Below are positions 1 to 9,538 of a stretch of DNA of 64,000 nucleotides, in pieces. This DNA is from Lutraria lutraria. Taxonomy: Eukaryota; Mollusca; Bivalvia; Venerida; Mactridae. The notes below the pieces were generated by a model that was not told the origin of the DNA, made no database searches, and saw only the letters and a list, made by a program, of their open reading frames with translations. The number at the start of each line of letters is the position of its first letter. Positions within the stretch are counted from its first letter, which is position 1. Made by a program: the position numbers and the translations under genes. Location: NCBI GenBank assembly GCA_964023205.1, contig OZ026837.1, positions 16,577,676 through 16,641,675 of the forward strand, read 5' to 3'.

Positions 1-135
1 TAGTTCTTTCATGACAGATAAGTTCGGAATACTGGATATATCCGGAATATTGACACCCCTGAATTATTCTATCATAACCTCTTTCAGATAATGTTCTGAT
101 GTTTATTGTTCACTCGAGATCTCCAGGAATAAACA

Positions 136-1915
136 ATGGCAGAAAGTTCAAATACTGAGCAATCAACTGATAGACCTGGGATTGGTATGCGACTGACCAT
201 AGCTGGCTTATGTAAGAAGTTCCCATCAGTCAAGAATCTTACAACGCACGCACTTGCTGGTCTAATCAATAGCAGCAAAAACAATGACACTACAAATGGA
301 ACTAATAAAAAAGTATTGATAATTGTGAGTATTACAATTTAAGTTGCTTAATTATTGTGTGTTTATTAAGCCAGTTCTGCATTAGGTCAATTGTTTGTGC
401 TCCCTGACTAGCAATCATTAGCTCCTTACCACTGTGAGTTCAAATCCCAACTAAAGCAAAGTTACACATGTGTGGAACATGTCCTGCAAACTAATGGAAA
501 GTATGTAGTTAATATACCCAGGTTTAAATCTTGGTTCTTCTTCCACCATTAAACCTGGTAAAGTTGCAAAATGAGCTTGGATACAAGTTGATGCGACCTT
601 AAACCCATTATTTATTTCAGGATGCTAGGCCAGAGAGTGAGTACAATGTTAGCCATATCCAAGACGCCAGGCGAGTTGATTTTGATGCTGATGGTGAAGT
701 CATAATGAATATTGCACCTGAAATACTAAACCCTGGTAAATAACTTCATCGTTGTAGTCAGTTTTGCAGTATATATAGTCTAGATAAAATAAAACTACTA
801 TTGACATTTAAGTTTAAGTTCTTTTTTTCTGATAAAATATCTTCCTATGTAAGGACTCTGATAATGTTTTTGGAGAAATCAGGTAATTTGACCTCAGAGA
901 AACTTAATTGTAATAGACCTGTCTCCATGGTCCAGTGGTTAAGGTTGCTGACTTCAAATCACTGTAACCCTTCACTGATAAAGGGCCTTGGGTTCGAGCC
1001 CAGCTACCAACCATGTCTCTTAATGTGAGAATGTAGATAGTTCTTACGGAGGATGGGAGTCTGGTACATGTATGCTGTATTATAGATTTTCCCCATTTTC
1101 CTTCGAGATGCAATTTTTCCCTTTAAATGGGCCCCTGTCATATTAATGTTTTCTTCTCACTTTTGTAGATGTGAAGACTACTGTGGTCTGTTACTGTTCT
1201 GTTGGATACAGGTCATCCATGGTTGCTGAGAAGATAATGAGTCAGTTGAAAAATAAAGGTACATCTTGTAATTTATATGTGAACTGTTTTTTCTGACTTG
1301 GCATTAGAAATGCTGGCTTCATTTAATTTTTCTGTTAACTTTATATTTCATACTATTAATACGATGAACATTGAAAATAAAGAATAAATGTGATAATTGT
1401 GTTTAAAAAGCATGGTTGAATAGTTGGGGAAAAGAAAATGAAAAAAAAATACAAAAGAAATGTCTTTCTTTGAGGAATATTTTTGGGGACAATGTGGTAG
1501 TTTTGTATCCTTTCATTCTTTGTGCTAGTTTGTTGCATTGATCGTTTTCGACCTATCAGTGGTCTGGACCAGCCCTTCTCAAAAGTATAAAATTGTAAAA
1601 GCTACAAATAAAAAAGTTGTAGCCTTAATTATATGTTAGATGTACCTATACTTTAATTGGAGAATATGCAAGTTTGTAAACAATTCACGATTTAATGGAT
1701 TTTTTTTCTGATGTTCATGTTTTTCAGGTGTACAGGATGCTGATAAGGTTGATGTATACAATCTTGAAGGTAGCATATTCAAATGGGCCAATGAAAACAG
1801 ACCGATGGTTGATTCAAACAACCTTGCAACAAGAAATGCACATCCGTACAATGCTGTCTTTGGTAAACTACTGAATAAAGAATTACGGCAATCAAGTCCA
1901 CAAACCAAAGATTAA
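136..1915 (+). CDS. Rhodanese-like domain protein, complete 4-exon gene
   Basis: Coding exons are 136-324, 621-735, 1169-1258 and 1728-1915. All introns are GT-AG and the joined frame is open for 193 residues. The active-site loop CSVGYRS (Cys111 to Ser117) fits the CxxGxR persulfide-forming loop of rhodaneses. The N-terminal half of the domain shows VLIIDARPESEYNVSHI, matching the family pattern of a D-x-R turn followed by E-[YF]-x-x-x-H-I. Rhodaneses move sulfane sulfur from donors such as thiosulfate to thiophilic acceptors. This is a single-domain type with about 60 residues before the domain and a Ser/Asn-rich C-terminus. I see no clear signal peptide or membrane segment. The ATG at 136 was chosen because it lies in a good context (acaATGg) and gives a full domain. 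It lies upstream of the sulfotransferase cluster on the same strand; a functional link through sulfur metabolism is only speculation. I am confident in the family and not in the substrate. Confidence 0.9.
924..1012 (+). repeat. tRNA-derived SINE in rhodanese intron 2
   Basis: A Pol III A-box-like block (TGGTCCAGTGGTTAAGG) is followed by a B box GGTTCGAGCCC about 50 bases on. This is the tRNA-like head of a SINE, and no functional tRNA fold is expected. Confidence 0.6.
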
Positions 1916-2515
1916 ATGATGGAGTTCTAGTGAAAAAGTTGTGCATGTCCTGTGTGAGGCGTATGAGTGTGAATGGAACAAACAAAGAGGGAATAAATAT
2001 GACATTATATGTTGATTTTTATCCGACAGATTGGTTATTAAGTTACTCTATATTGCTCAAGTGTTGTGACATTGTTTTATGTATTGATAGGGAGTTGTTT
2101 TTAAGACAAGGATTTCAGATTATGACTATATACACTATTACATTAAACCATGTGATGGTAGAATACACCTGCTGTAAACCACATGTTAATGTACAGAATA
2201 GGTCTTTGTTGTGATCAATTATTTTATTATACTACTGTTTATTACATCATTATATATAATAATTCTCATGTTTTATTGCACTTTGTATTTATTCTTATAC
2301 TACTACAATGTCTGTACAATGTAACATGTGATTTATTTGTTATTATACTACAGTTACTGTAGAACTTTGATTATTTGAAATTGATGGATCTGAAATTTTA
2401 TTTCGGATAATCCATGGTACAGGAAGTCAAGGCTTTGTTCATTCTATTAGTAGCAGTTGCATCATCGAGCTAACACGAACCTCTATCTTATGACACTTCA
2501 TCATCCTTTTTTTTT
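1916..2515. other. 3' flank of rhodanese gene
   Basis: AT-rich sequence following the stop codon, probably 3' UTR at its start. I see no canonical AATAAA close to the stop and no further gene. Confidence 0.4.
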
Positions 2516-3450
2516 ATGCCCCCGCCATTTCATGGCGGATGGCATATAGTGTTTGCCCTGTTTGTGTGTGTGTGTTACGGATTTTCGTGTCCGGCTCATT
2601 ACTTTGTCATGCATGATTGGATTTTGAAATAATTTGGCTCAAATGTTCAGCATAACAAGACGATGTGTCATGTGCAAAAACTGTGTCGCTTGCTCAAAGG
2701 TCAAGGTCACAGTGGACACTTAAAGCATTATATGTATATGTTCGTGTCCGGCTTATAACTCTGTCATGCATGATTGGATTTTGAAATAATTTGGCTCAAA
2801 TGTTCATCATAACAAGACGATGTGTCATGCTTAAAAACTGTGTCGCTTGCTCAAAGGTCAAGGTCACAGTGGACACTTAAAGCATTATATGTATATGTTT
2901 GTGTCCGGCTCATAACTTTGTCATGCATGATTGGATTTTGAAATAATTTGGCTCAAATGTTCAGCATAACAGGACGGTGTGTCATGCGCAAAAACTGTGT
3001 CGCTTGCTCAAAGGTCAAGGTCACAGTGGACACTTAAAGCATTATATGTATATGTTCGTGTCCGGCTTATAACTCTGTCATGCATGATTGGATTTTGAAA
3101 TAATTTGGCTCAAATGTTCATCATAACAAGACGATGTGTCATGCTTAAAAACTGTGTCGCTTGCTCAAAGGTCAAGGTCACAGTGGACACTTAAAGTATT
3201 ATATGTATATGTTTGTGTCCGGCTTATAACTCTGTAGCTTGCTCAAAGGTCAAGGTCACAGTTGATGTTAAATGTTTGTGCATATAATTATGGATATAGT
3301 GAAAGTGTATGTTCGTGTCCGGCTTATAAGTTTGTCATGCATGATGGGATTTTGAAATAAATTGGCACAAATGTTCATCATATTAAGACGACATGTCTGC
3401 CAAAAAAATGTGTCGCTTTCTCAAAGGTCAAGGTCACAGTGGACACTTAC
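2516..3450 (+). repeat. Dispersed repeat with ~158 bp tandem units
   Basis: The block opens with the palindromic CCCCCGCCATTTCATGGCGG, then repeats a unit of about 156-158 bp containing 'cgtgtccggct', 'tcatgcatgattggatttt' and 'gtcaaggtcacagtggacac'. Units start near 2584, 2741, 2898, 3055, 3210 and 3311; the fifth is truncated. Translation gives only broken frames. I recall this family as widespread in bivalve genomes. Each unit carries TCAAGGTCA (2701, 2858, 3015, 3172, 3250, 3428). Confidence 0.75.
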
Positions 3451-5190
3451 ATATTTATGTTCATTCCTTACATTGAAATGGTGAATGTACATGTAGTTGT
3501 GTGTTTACCACCCTTAGGTGATCTTTACCTCCCACTATAGGCAGCATTCCCAAGCAACCTGCTCTTTGTTGTATTCACATATTTGCCACACAACACTCCT
3601 TTCTGTGTCCAGTGTGAAATATTTCTAGTTTATTTATTTATTTATACACGACTGTGAACAGTCTGGGAAAACTGTACATCTAACGTTGCCATACAATATA
3701 ATATGTTTTTTATATGTGTTAATACTGCAATGTATGTAATGTATCATTATGTCTATAAGTTTCTGACAATCACATGACACTTAATTGTCTTAGAAATTAC
3801 TGGTCCAAGTTGACCTATATGAATCCATGACACAAACTGAGCCCATGATTAGTTACACATTTATATAAGCATAGCAGACTAACTATTAATTGTTCATTTT
3901 GGTTTGGTCAATATAAGTAATTATAAAGTTATGGTTAGGATTAGGATTTGTGAAATGTATAATTTAAACAGATTTTTGCTGTATGACTCATTTTTGATTA
4001 CATGACAATGCATATTTCTCAGATTTTGTGCTTGGAAATAAGAAAAGGTAATTGATTTTATGGCCCTAGGTCTTTTTTATAACACAACTGGTTTTCATGT
4101 TAATGGCTTTGAGTTCAACGATTTTCTATATATGTATTCTTGTTATGTTTTGTAGCATATTAGAACAAAAGCTCTAAGCTTTCAGAAATAAATAGTTTTA
4201 GATGACCATGTTTTAGTGTTTTTTTTTGGTTTCAGAATTTTCGTACATATTATGCTCTATTTGTTCTGTTTATTGTGTATAAAGCTATATGTGACAGTCC
4301 TATAGCTATTATTGGCAGAAAAATTGATTGTGCTTGTTAAGAATCATACACGTGTACATAAATTTAGATAATGAATACTGGAAGGAACTTGAAAATGTTG
4401 ATAAGCAAGTATAAAACTAGAAATGAAAGGGAGAAATTAAAAATCAACAAAATAAAACAAGTTCAATGTTTAATCAGGCATAGATTTCCTCTTTCCAAAG
4501 GTAAAATGCATTGTTGATAAAAAGAATTCTGAAAGTCAGCGGGGCTAATTTGAATTTAGCAAGCACTGCTTGAATTGTTATTCAGTGTAATAAAATGTTT
4601 GGGAACACTTCATTCTGATAACTTGCAACAATGATGTTTGTTAATTAAATTACAGATACTGTTTATGTTAAAACTCTTGAGAAAAACACTACAAGGTTTG
4701 GGTTGCATAACCAGAGACCAACATAGTTTTTAAGGATGACCTTTTAAACATCTGATACATGCAATATGTTTTTTGTATCATTAAAATATTGTATTACAAT
4801 GTTCTAAATAACATAGATAAAACTAGGCTGCATAGATGACATGTTAATTTTCGTCCTAGTTTTATAATAGTCAGTTATTAGCCTTATGTACATTAGTTTA
4901 TATTGGTATAAGATATCAAAGATATGTCAGAAAGTGTCTCGCACATTTACACTGTGTGGTTTTAGAGCGCTGTCCTTTTTCATTGTTTATCTGTTGTTTA
5001 ACGGCCCATTCAACAACTATGGTCATTTCAGAGCTGCCTCAGAGAGTGCTGGGGGAGATAAGAAACAAGATAACTGGACTTTTATATCTTAATTTACTGT
5101 AGCACCCGGTATAAAGCGCCAATACAGTCCTCACCCGCTTCCTATGATTTTTTCTTACCGCAATAATTACTAATTGGCTTATTAGATAGG
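3451..5190. other. Intergenic, no gene seen
   Basis: AT-rich sequence with only short chance frames; the longest, at 4886-5092, resembles no family. No splice-linked coding signal was recognised. Confidence 0.4.
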
Positions 5191-5199
5191 ATTGAGGCA

Positions 5200-5300
5200 C
5201 TAAAAAAGGCGTCCGTGAAATATTGAAAGGCGAATCAGATATTCAAACTTAGAAGTCAGCGCGTTACTGCATGATTGACCACAGATCACACATTGTTGTT
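5200..5300 (-). repeat. Degenerate tRNA-like SINE
   Basis: A weathered copy of the reverse-oriented SINE found intact at 25308 and 54308 ('gcgtccgtgaaatattgaa', 'aatcagatattc', 'agaagtcagcgcgtta'). As in those copies, it lies just upstream of an MSKCI-type exon. Confidence 0.5.
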
Positions 5301-5325
5301 TTACAGGTATCATTTTCTTCAAAAT

Positions 5326-5373
5326 ATGACTAAATGTATTCTGTGCCCTTGTTCCGACTGCTTAATTGTATGA
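5326..5373 (+). pseudogene. MSKCI-family mini-exon, stopped at codon 16
   Basis: After an acceptor-like TTTTACAG (ending 5306) and the leader 'gtatcattttcttcaaaat', the frame reads MTKCILCPCSDCLIV then TGA. The intact paralogues at 23430 and 62146 have CGA (Arg) where this copy has TGA. The nucleotide match continues past the stop (Leu/Pro/Ala codons of 'ctcgacctgccaatatcgtt'), so this is a truncated copy. Its sequence is the most diverged of the five. Confidence 0.5.
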
Positions 5374-5584
5374 CACAATATACTATCCTAATTTGTTTAA
5401 CTCGACCTGCCAATATCGTTATGCGTGTAAGGCCGTCTGTTAAACTGAATGTATTGTATTGAAACATGTAAACTTAAATCAGACACTAGAAATATGGCTC
5501 GAGTTTCAGATATTTAAGATAAATTTTGAATGTTAGCATACCATAACTTAACAACTAGTTGAAATTTAGGTTCAGAGTTGAATT

Positions 5585-5760
5585 CAGTGCAACCTCTCCA
5601 AAGCAACACTTCTTGGGATTAGCAAAATTAGGTTGTTGTATAGAGGTGGTTGCTCTAGAGAGGTAAAATCAATAGTTAAATCATGCAGTGGGGAAAAATC
5701 ATGCAGTTGTTGAAGGGAGGTTGTTGCTCAAAAGAGAGCCACTCTGGAGAGCTTGCACTG
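5585..5760. mobile_element. MITE family B copy
   Basis: Inverted termini CAGTGCAACCTCTCCAAAGC and GCCACTCTGGAGAGCTTGCA(CTG). The interior has two 'ggttgttgctc' blocks. The same family is seen at about 7420-7585, 25679, 41895, 54670 and 58713. Confidence 0.65.
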
Positions 5761-5885
5761 TATATATAAATGTATATTAAAATTAGTTCAAGTTGAATCC
5801 GGTATACAAAATATCGAAAAGTGGACAGGCACACGACGTAACTAATTGATTCTACATAATGCACTATTGATATTCGGGTGGTACT

Positions 5886-6026
5886 ACAGTCAAACATGTG
5901 AACAAAGGCCACCCTTGGAAAAGAAAAGTGTGGCCTTTATTGACAGGTGACCGTTTTACAGTGGCAATGACGATTTTTCAAATATAGGGTGGCTTATATG
6001 AGGTGGCCGCTAACACATGCTTGACT
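5886..6026. mobile_element. MITE family A copy
   Basis: Left end ACAGTCAAACATGTGAACAA followed by AGGCCACCC; right end GGTGGCCGCTAACACATGCT followed by TGACT. The ends are inverted repeats of each other. A non-autonomous DNA element of unknown superfamily. Confidence 0.65.
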
Positions 6027-6289
6027 CATCAGCCTTACCTTGGGCTCGAACTCACATAATCGGGGTCCCAATTCCCCTCTCAATCTCTCCCTCTTTGGTG
6101 GGCTTGACCCCAAATCAATAGTCCTACACGTCCCTAAGCATGCTCATAGACCAAACTTTTCGGGTGCCTGGACTTGCCGAAAAACGCCTAAAGATACGTT
6201 TACAGCTAAGTTGCGCATTAATTTCATTGTATACCTTCATACATTAATCTCCATATATATGGGTCTCTCAGTTTGTGATGTTATTTAAC

Positions 6290-6460
6290 GTGTGCAGACT
6301 AACCGAATTTATTTCGTTCTATATATATTATGTTTGTGAAATTTGCATAATAGCGCGATATTCAGGTAAAAACTTGGAACACTTTAATTGCTGGAGGATA
6401 TTTATACAACTAACATACCACAAACGCGCACTGCTTATAGAATCTCGGTGTGGCTTGAAG
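6290..6460 (+). promoter_or_regulatory. Upstream copy of promoter / first-exon module (P-a)
   Basis: Contains 'gcgcgatattcaggtaaaaa', a TATA-like 'gatatttatacaa' near 6398, then 'cgcgcactgcttatagaatc' and an exon end GGCTTGAAG with donor GTAAGT at 6461. It is a tandem copy of the module at 8120-8254, which lies immediately upstream of SULT-A. It could be an alternative SULT-A promoter or a dead duplicate. Confidence 0.5.
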
Positions 6461-6545
6461 GTAAGTTAATTTCTTAAATATTCTATTGTCAAAGCAAGCA
6501 AGCTGACATGCTGTGTGAAGAAATGACTTGTTTAAACGTTCTAAT

Positions 6546-6622
6546 GGTCGCGGCCGTGGTCCAGTGGCTAGTGCGCTGGATTTGTAACCCGGTGATCCTG
6601 TTTTCGATTCCCGGTCGCCCTT
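6546..6622 (+). repeat. tRNA-derived SINE head
   Basis: A-box-like GTGGTCCAGTGGCTAGTGCG and B-box-like TTTTCGATTCCCGG at tRNA-like spacing. Copies at 8340, 26172 and 55180 have the same layout, and 43515 has it in reverse. Confidence 0.6.
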
Positions 6623-6885
6623 CCATGATTCGAATCCGGATCGACGGCTTACAAGTCAAGCGCATTAACAACTGCACCAAGGTCGCAGCCGTGATGTTTT
6701 CACAATTCATATTAAAATATGTTCAATTGTTATACACTTTATCTATGTCTTTGGAGAGCTTTCCGCTATTTTGATCCAACCACTGTTATTTATCAATCAG
6801 CAAGTCAAGTTCTTGTTCTTAGATTATAAAAGGTGACTTTTAGATGTTCTTGAAGTACATACGTTCCTTGTAGTTTATGCGGGGT

Positions 6886-7255
6886 GATCGATGGTCTAGT
6901 GGTGACGTGCTGGACTACTGAACGAAAGGTTGTTGGCTCGATTCTCGGCTCCGTCTTCCAAATTTATCAGGGACACTTATCAGTATACCCACCTCAACTA
7001 CCAAGTTAGTACTGTGTCTAGAAAATCACAGGGAAAAGGGCAAGGCTTATATCGATAAGTTACGATAAAGAACCAGGAAAAAATACTCGAAAGAGTGGTG
7101 ATATAAAGTCCCTGTTCTCCTGTATCTAATTTATCTTTCTGGGCGGCTCTGAAATGACCAAAGCTGACGAATGGGTCGCCAGACAATAGATAAGCACGTC
7201 GTATTTTGGTCAAGTAAGATTGGGCTGTTCCTTGCACTCTTCTAGATCTGAACAT
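6886..7255 (+). repeat. SINE with long body
   Basis: tRNA-like head (ATGGTCTAGTGGTGACGTGC; TTGGCTCGATTCTCGG), then a body shared with 43800-44160 ('tcagggacactta', 'gaaccaggaaaaaatactcg', 'cctgttctcctgtatct'). The two copies define one SINE family about 370 bp long. Confidence 0.65.
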
Positions 7256-7419
7256 GACTCAATGAGAATTTTGAACATGATTCCAGTAATACCGGTTTCC
7301 AAGGCAATAAAGAGATTTCAGAATTTAGCGCCTTGACTGATGATAAGGAGCATTGGTTACGGTTTTTCAGTATTTTTAAAGATTGTCTTATATACGATGC
7401 TGCCAAAGTTAACTTTTCC

Positions 7420-7585
7420 ACTGAATAAAAGCTTTGGGATTAGCAAAATTAGGTTGTTGTATAGAGGTGGTTGCTCTAGAGAGGTAAAATCAATAGTTAA
7501 ATCATGCAGTGGGGAAAAATCATGCAGTTGTTAAAGGGAGGTTGTTGCTCAAAAGAGGGCCACTCTGTAGAGCTTGTTCTGTATA
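7420..7585. mobile_element. MITE family B copy (tandem duplicate of 5585)
   Basis: From 'gggattagcaaaattaggtt' onward it is nearly identical to 5615-5760. The shared stretch continues through MITE-A and the promoter module, so it was duplicated as part of a block about 1 kb long. Confidence 0.6.
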
Positions 7586-7728
7586 AATTATATAAATGTA
7601 TATAATTTTTATTAGTTTAAGTTGAATCTGGTATACATAAATATAGAATTATAGGTGTGCAAAGTGGACAGGCACACGACGTAACTAACTGATTCTACAT
7701 AATGCGCTATTGATATCCGGGTGGTACT

Positions 7729-7874
7729 ACAGTCAAACATGTGAACAAAGGCCACCCTTGGAAAAGAAAAAAGTGTGGCCTTTATTGACAAATGTCCGTT
7801 TTACAGTGGCAATGACGATTTTTCAAATATAGGGTTGCTTATATGAGGAGGTGGCCGCTAACACAGGTTTGACT
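7729..7874. mobile_element. MITE family A copy
   Basis: ACAGTCAAACATGTGAACAA at the left and GGTGGCCGCTAACACAGGTT followed by TGACT at the right, as in the copy at 5886. Confidence 0.65.
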
Positions 7875-8119
7875 CATCATCCTTACCTTGGGCTCGAACT
7901 CATAACTCCAAATCAATAGTCCTACACGTCCAAAGCATGCTCATAGACCAAACTTTTCGGGTGCCTGGACTTGCCGAAACACGCCTATAATACGTTTACA
8001 GCTAAATTGCGCATTTATTTCATTGTATACCTTCATACATTGATCTGCCATATACGGGTCTCTCAGTTTGAGGTGTAATTTTACGCGTGCAGACTAACAG
8101 ATTTTTTTTCGTTTTATAC

Positions 8120-8254
8120 ATATCATGTTTGTTAAAATGCACAATAGCGCGATATTCGGGTAAAAATTTGGAACACTTTAATTGCTGGAGGATATTTATA
8201 CAACTAATATAGCACAAACGCGCACTGCGTATCGAATACCGGAGTGGTTTGAAG
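8120..8254 (+). promoter_or_regulatory. Promoter and non-coding first exon of SULT-A (P-b)
   Basis: Order of signals: 'agcgcgatattcgggtaaaa', a TATA-like 'gatatttatacaacta' at about 8190, 'gcgcactgcgtatcgaatac', and an exon end TTTGAAG with a strong donor GTAAGT at 8255. The next coding acceptor is 'tgcttttttgtag' ending at 9522, just before the SULT-A ATG, giving an intron of about 1.27 kb. The same module recurs at 6460, 22238, 42837, 51622, 53257 and 60843. Transcription start is inferred from the TATA spacing. Confidence 0.55.
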
Positions 8255-8339
8255 GTAAGTTAATTTCTTTAATATTATATTGTCATAGCAAGCAAGCTGA
8301 CACGCTGTGTGAAGAATTGTCTTGTTTAAACGTTCTAAT

Positions 8340-8402
8340 AGTCGGCGCGGCCGTGGTCCATTGGCTTGTAACCCTGGGATCCTGTTTCGATTCCCGGTCA
8401 CG
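8340..8402 (+). repeat. tRNA-derived SINE head, short
   Basis: GGCGCGGCCGTGGTCCATTG followed by GTTTCGATTCCCGG; a partly deleted copy of the SINE at 6546. Confidence 0.5.
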
Positions 8403-8929
8403 ACAGTTTATACCTTTCCATGATTCGATTATAATGCAAAATGTACGGTGAAATATATTGTGATCAAATGTAATTAAGCTTATATCAATGTTGATGTGAA
8501 GATAGGAACAATACAAACACACTGGTCTCCATTTGTAATTTCTTAAATGAACGGTTCCCGTTGGCAATGGTTATACAGACCCCCTTGTTGCATTGCAAGC
8601 AATATGGAACGTAAAGCAGCTTACGTCGATGGAGCCGGCCGAGGTGACCCGAATATGTCTGAATATGACAAGCGGAGCTTCTCGGCGTTTGTCTAAAGAA
8701 AGTGCGAATTTCTCAGTTACGTAAATGCCCGAGTAGATACGATTGTGAATATGTAATGAGCTGTAAAGACTATTTAGCGTAATGCAATATGCAATATCAA
8801 TTTTGTCTAAGTTTGTTTACTATACAACTTATGTTATGACATATTTTGTCCTTGATTTATTCCGATGATTGTTCATGTATTTACCTAAGTTGTTCCATAC
8901 TGTCGTCACTATATACGTAAAGTACATTC

Positions 8930-9085
8930 AAACTCGTGGAAAAGGCCAACCTTTAGAAAGACCTTGATTTACAGGTGATCCTTTGTATTTGTATGGCATT
9001 TTGTTTTAAAAAATCAGTTTAAAAACAGTGGCCTATATTCACCTGGTGACCTTTATTAGGAGATGACAGTAAACACATGTTCGAC
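8930..9085. mobile_element. Diverged MITE family A copy
   Basis: Ends 'caaactcgtggaaaaggcca' and 'cagtaaacacatgttcgact' are weak inverted-repeat relatives of the family A termini. Confidence 0.4.
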
Positions 9086-9099
9086 TGTACTATATACAT

Positions 9100-9190
9100 A
9101 CAGTATAACCTTGTTATCTCGAAGAGTTATCGGACCATATCAAACGTTGGAGATATACCTGGCGCTCGAGATCGTTATACCCGGGTTACT
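9100..9190. repeat. 'CTCGAG' MITE-like repeat
   Basis: 'cagtataaccttgttatctc' and 'gctcgagatcgttataccc' are inverted relatives. A second copy lies at about 9892-9970 in SULT-A intron 1 ('ctgtaaacctcgttatctcg', 'gctcgagataaacct'). Confidence 0.45.
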
Positions 9191-9538
9191 AGTATTTGAT
9201 TTATAATTTGTTGAATGAAAAAGCAAAGTTCTGTGTACTAGTATAATGCGTAGCGTGCCCGTTTAATGGGGTATATACACTAATAACATGAAAGTGCTTA
9301 GGTAAATTGTACCCCATTATATATAACTTTAAAGATGAAATCACATGTTTGTTGGTGAGTAAATATTTGTTGATTGTTTGTATAAAGTTCTTTATCAATG
9401 CATTTTTCGTGACTTTACATGCGCAATATCATGTCCGAATTTGAAATAGTCTGATCGTAATAACGAAGTTTTACTGTATATGTGTATACTTTATTATTTG
9501 CTGATTTTCTGCTTTTTTGTAGATTATTCAGTTCAGAA

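Noticed and set aside
2516..3450. CRISPR-like array
   Set aside because: Units are about 158 bp direct tandem copies without distinct spacers, in an animal genome.
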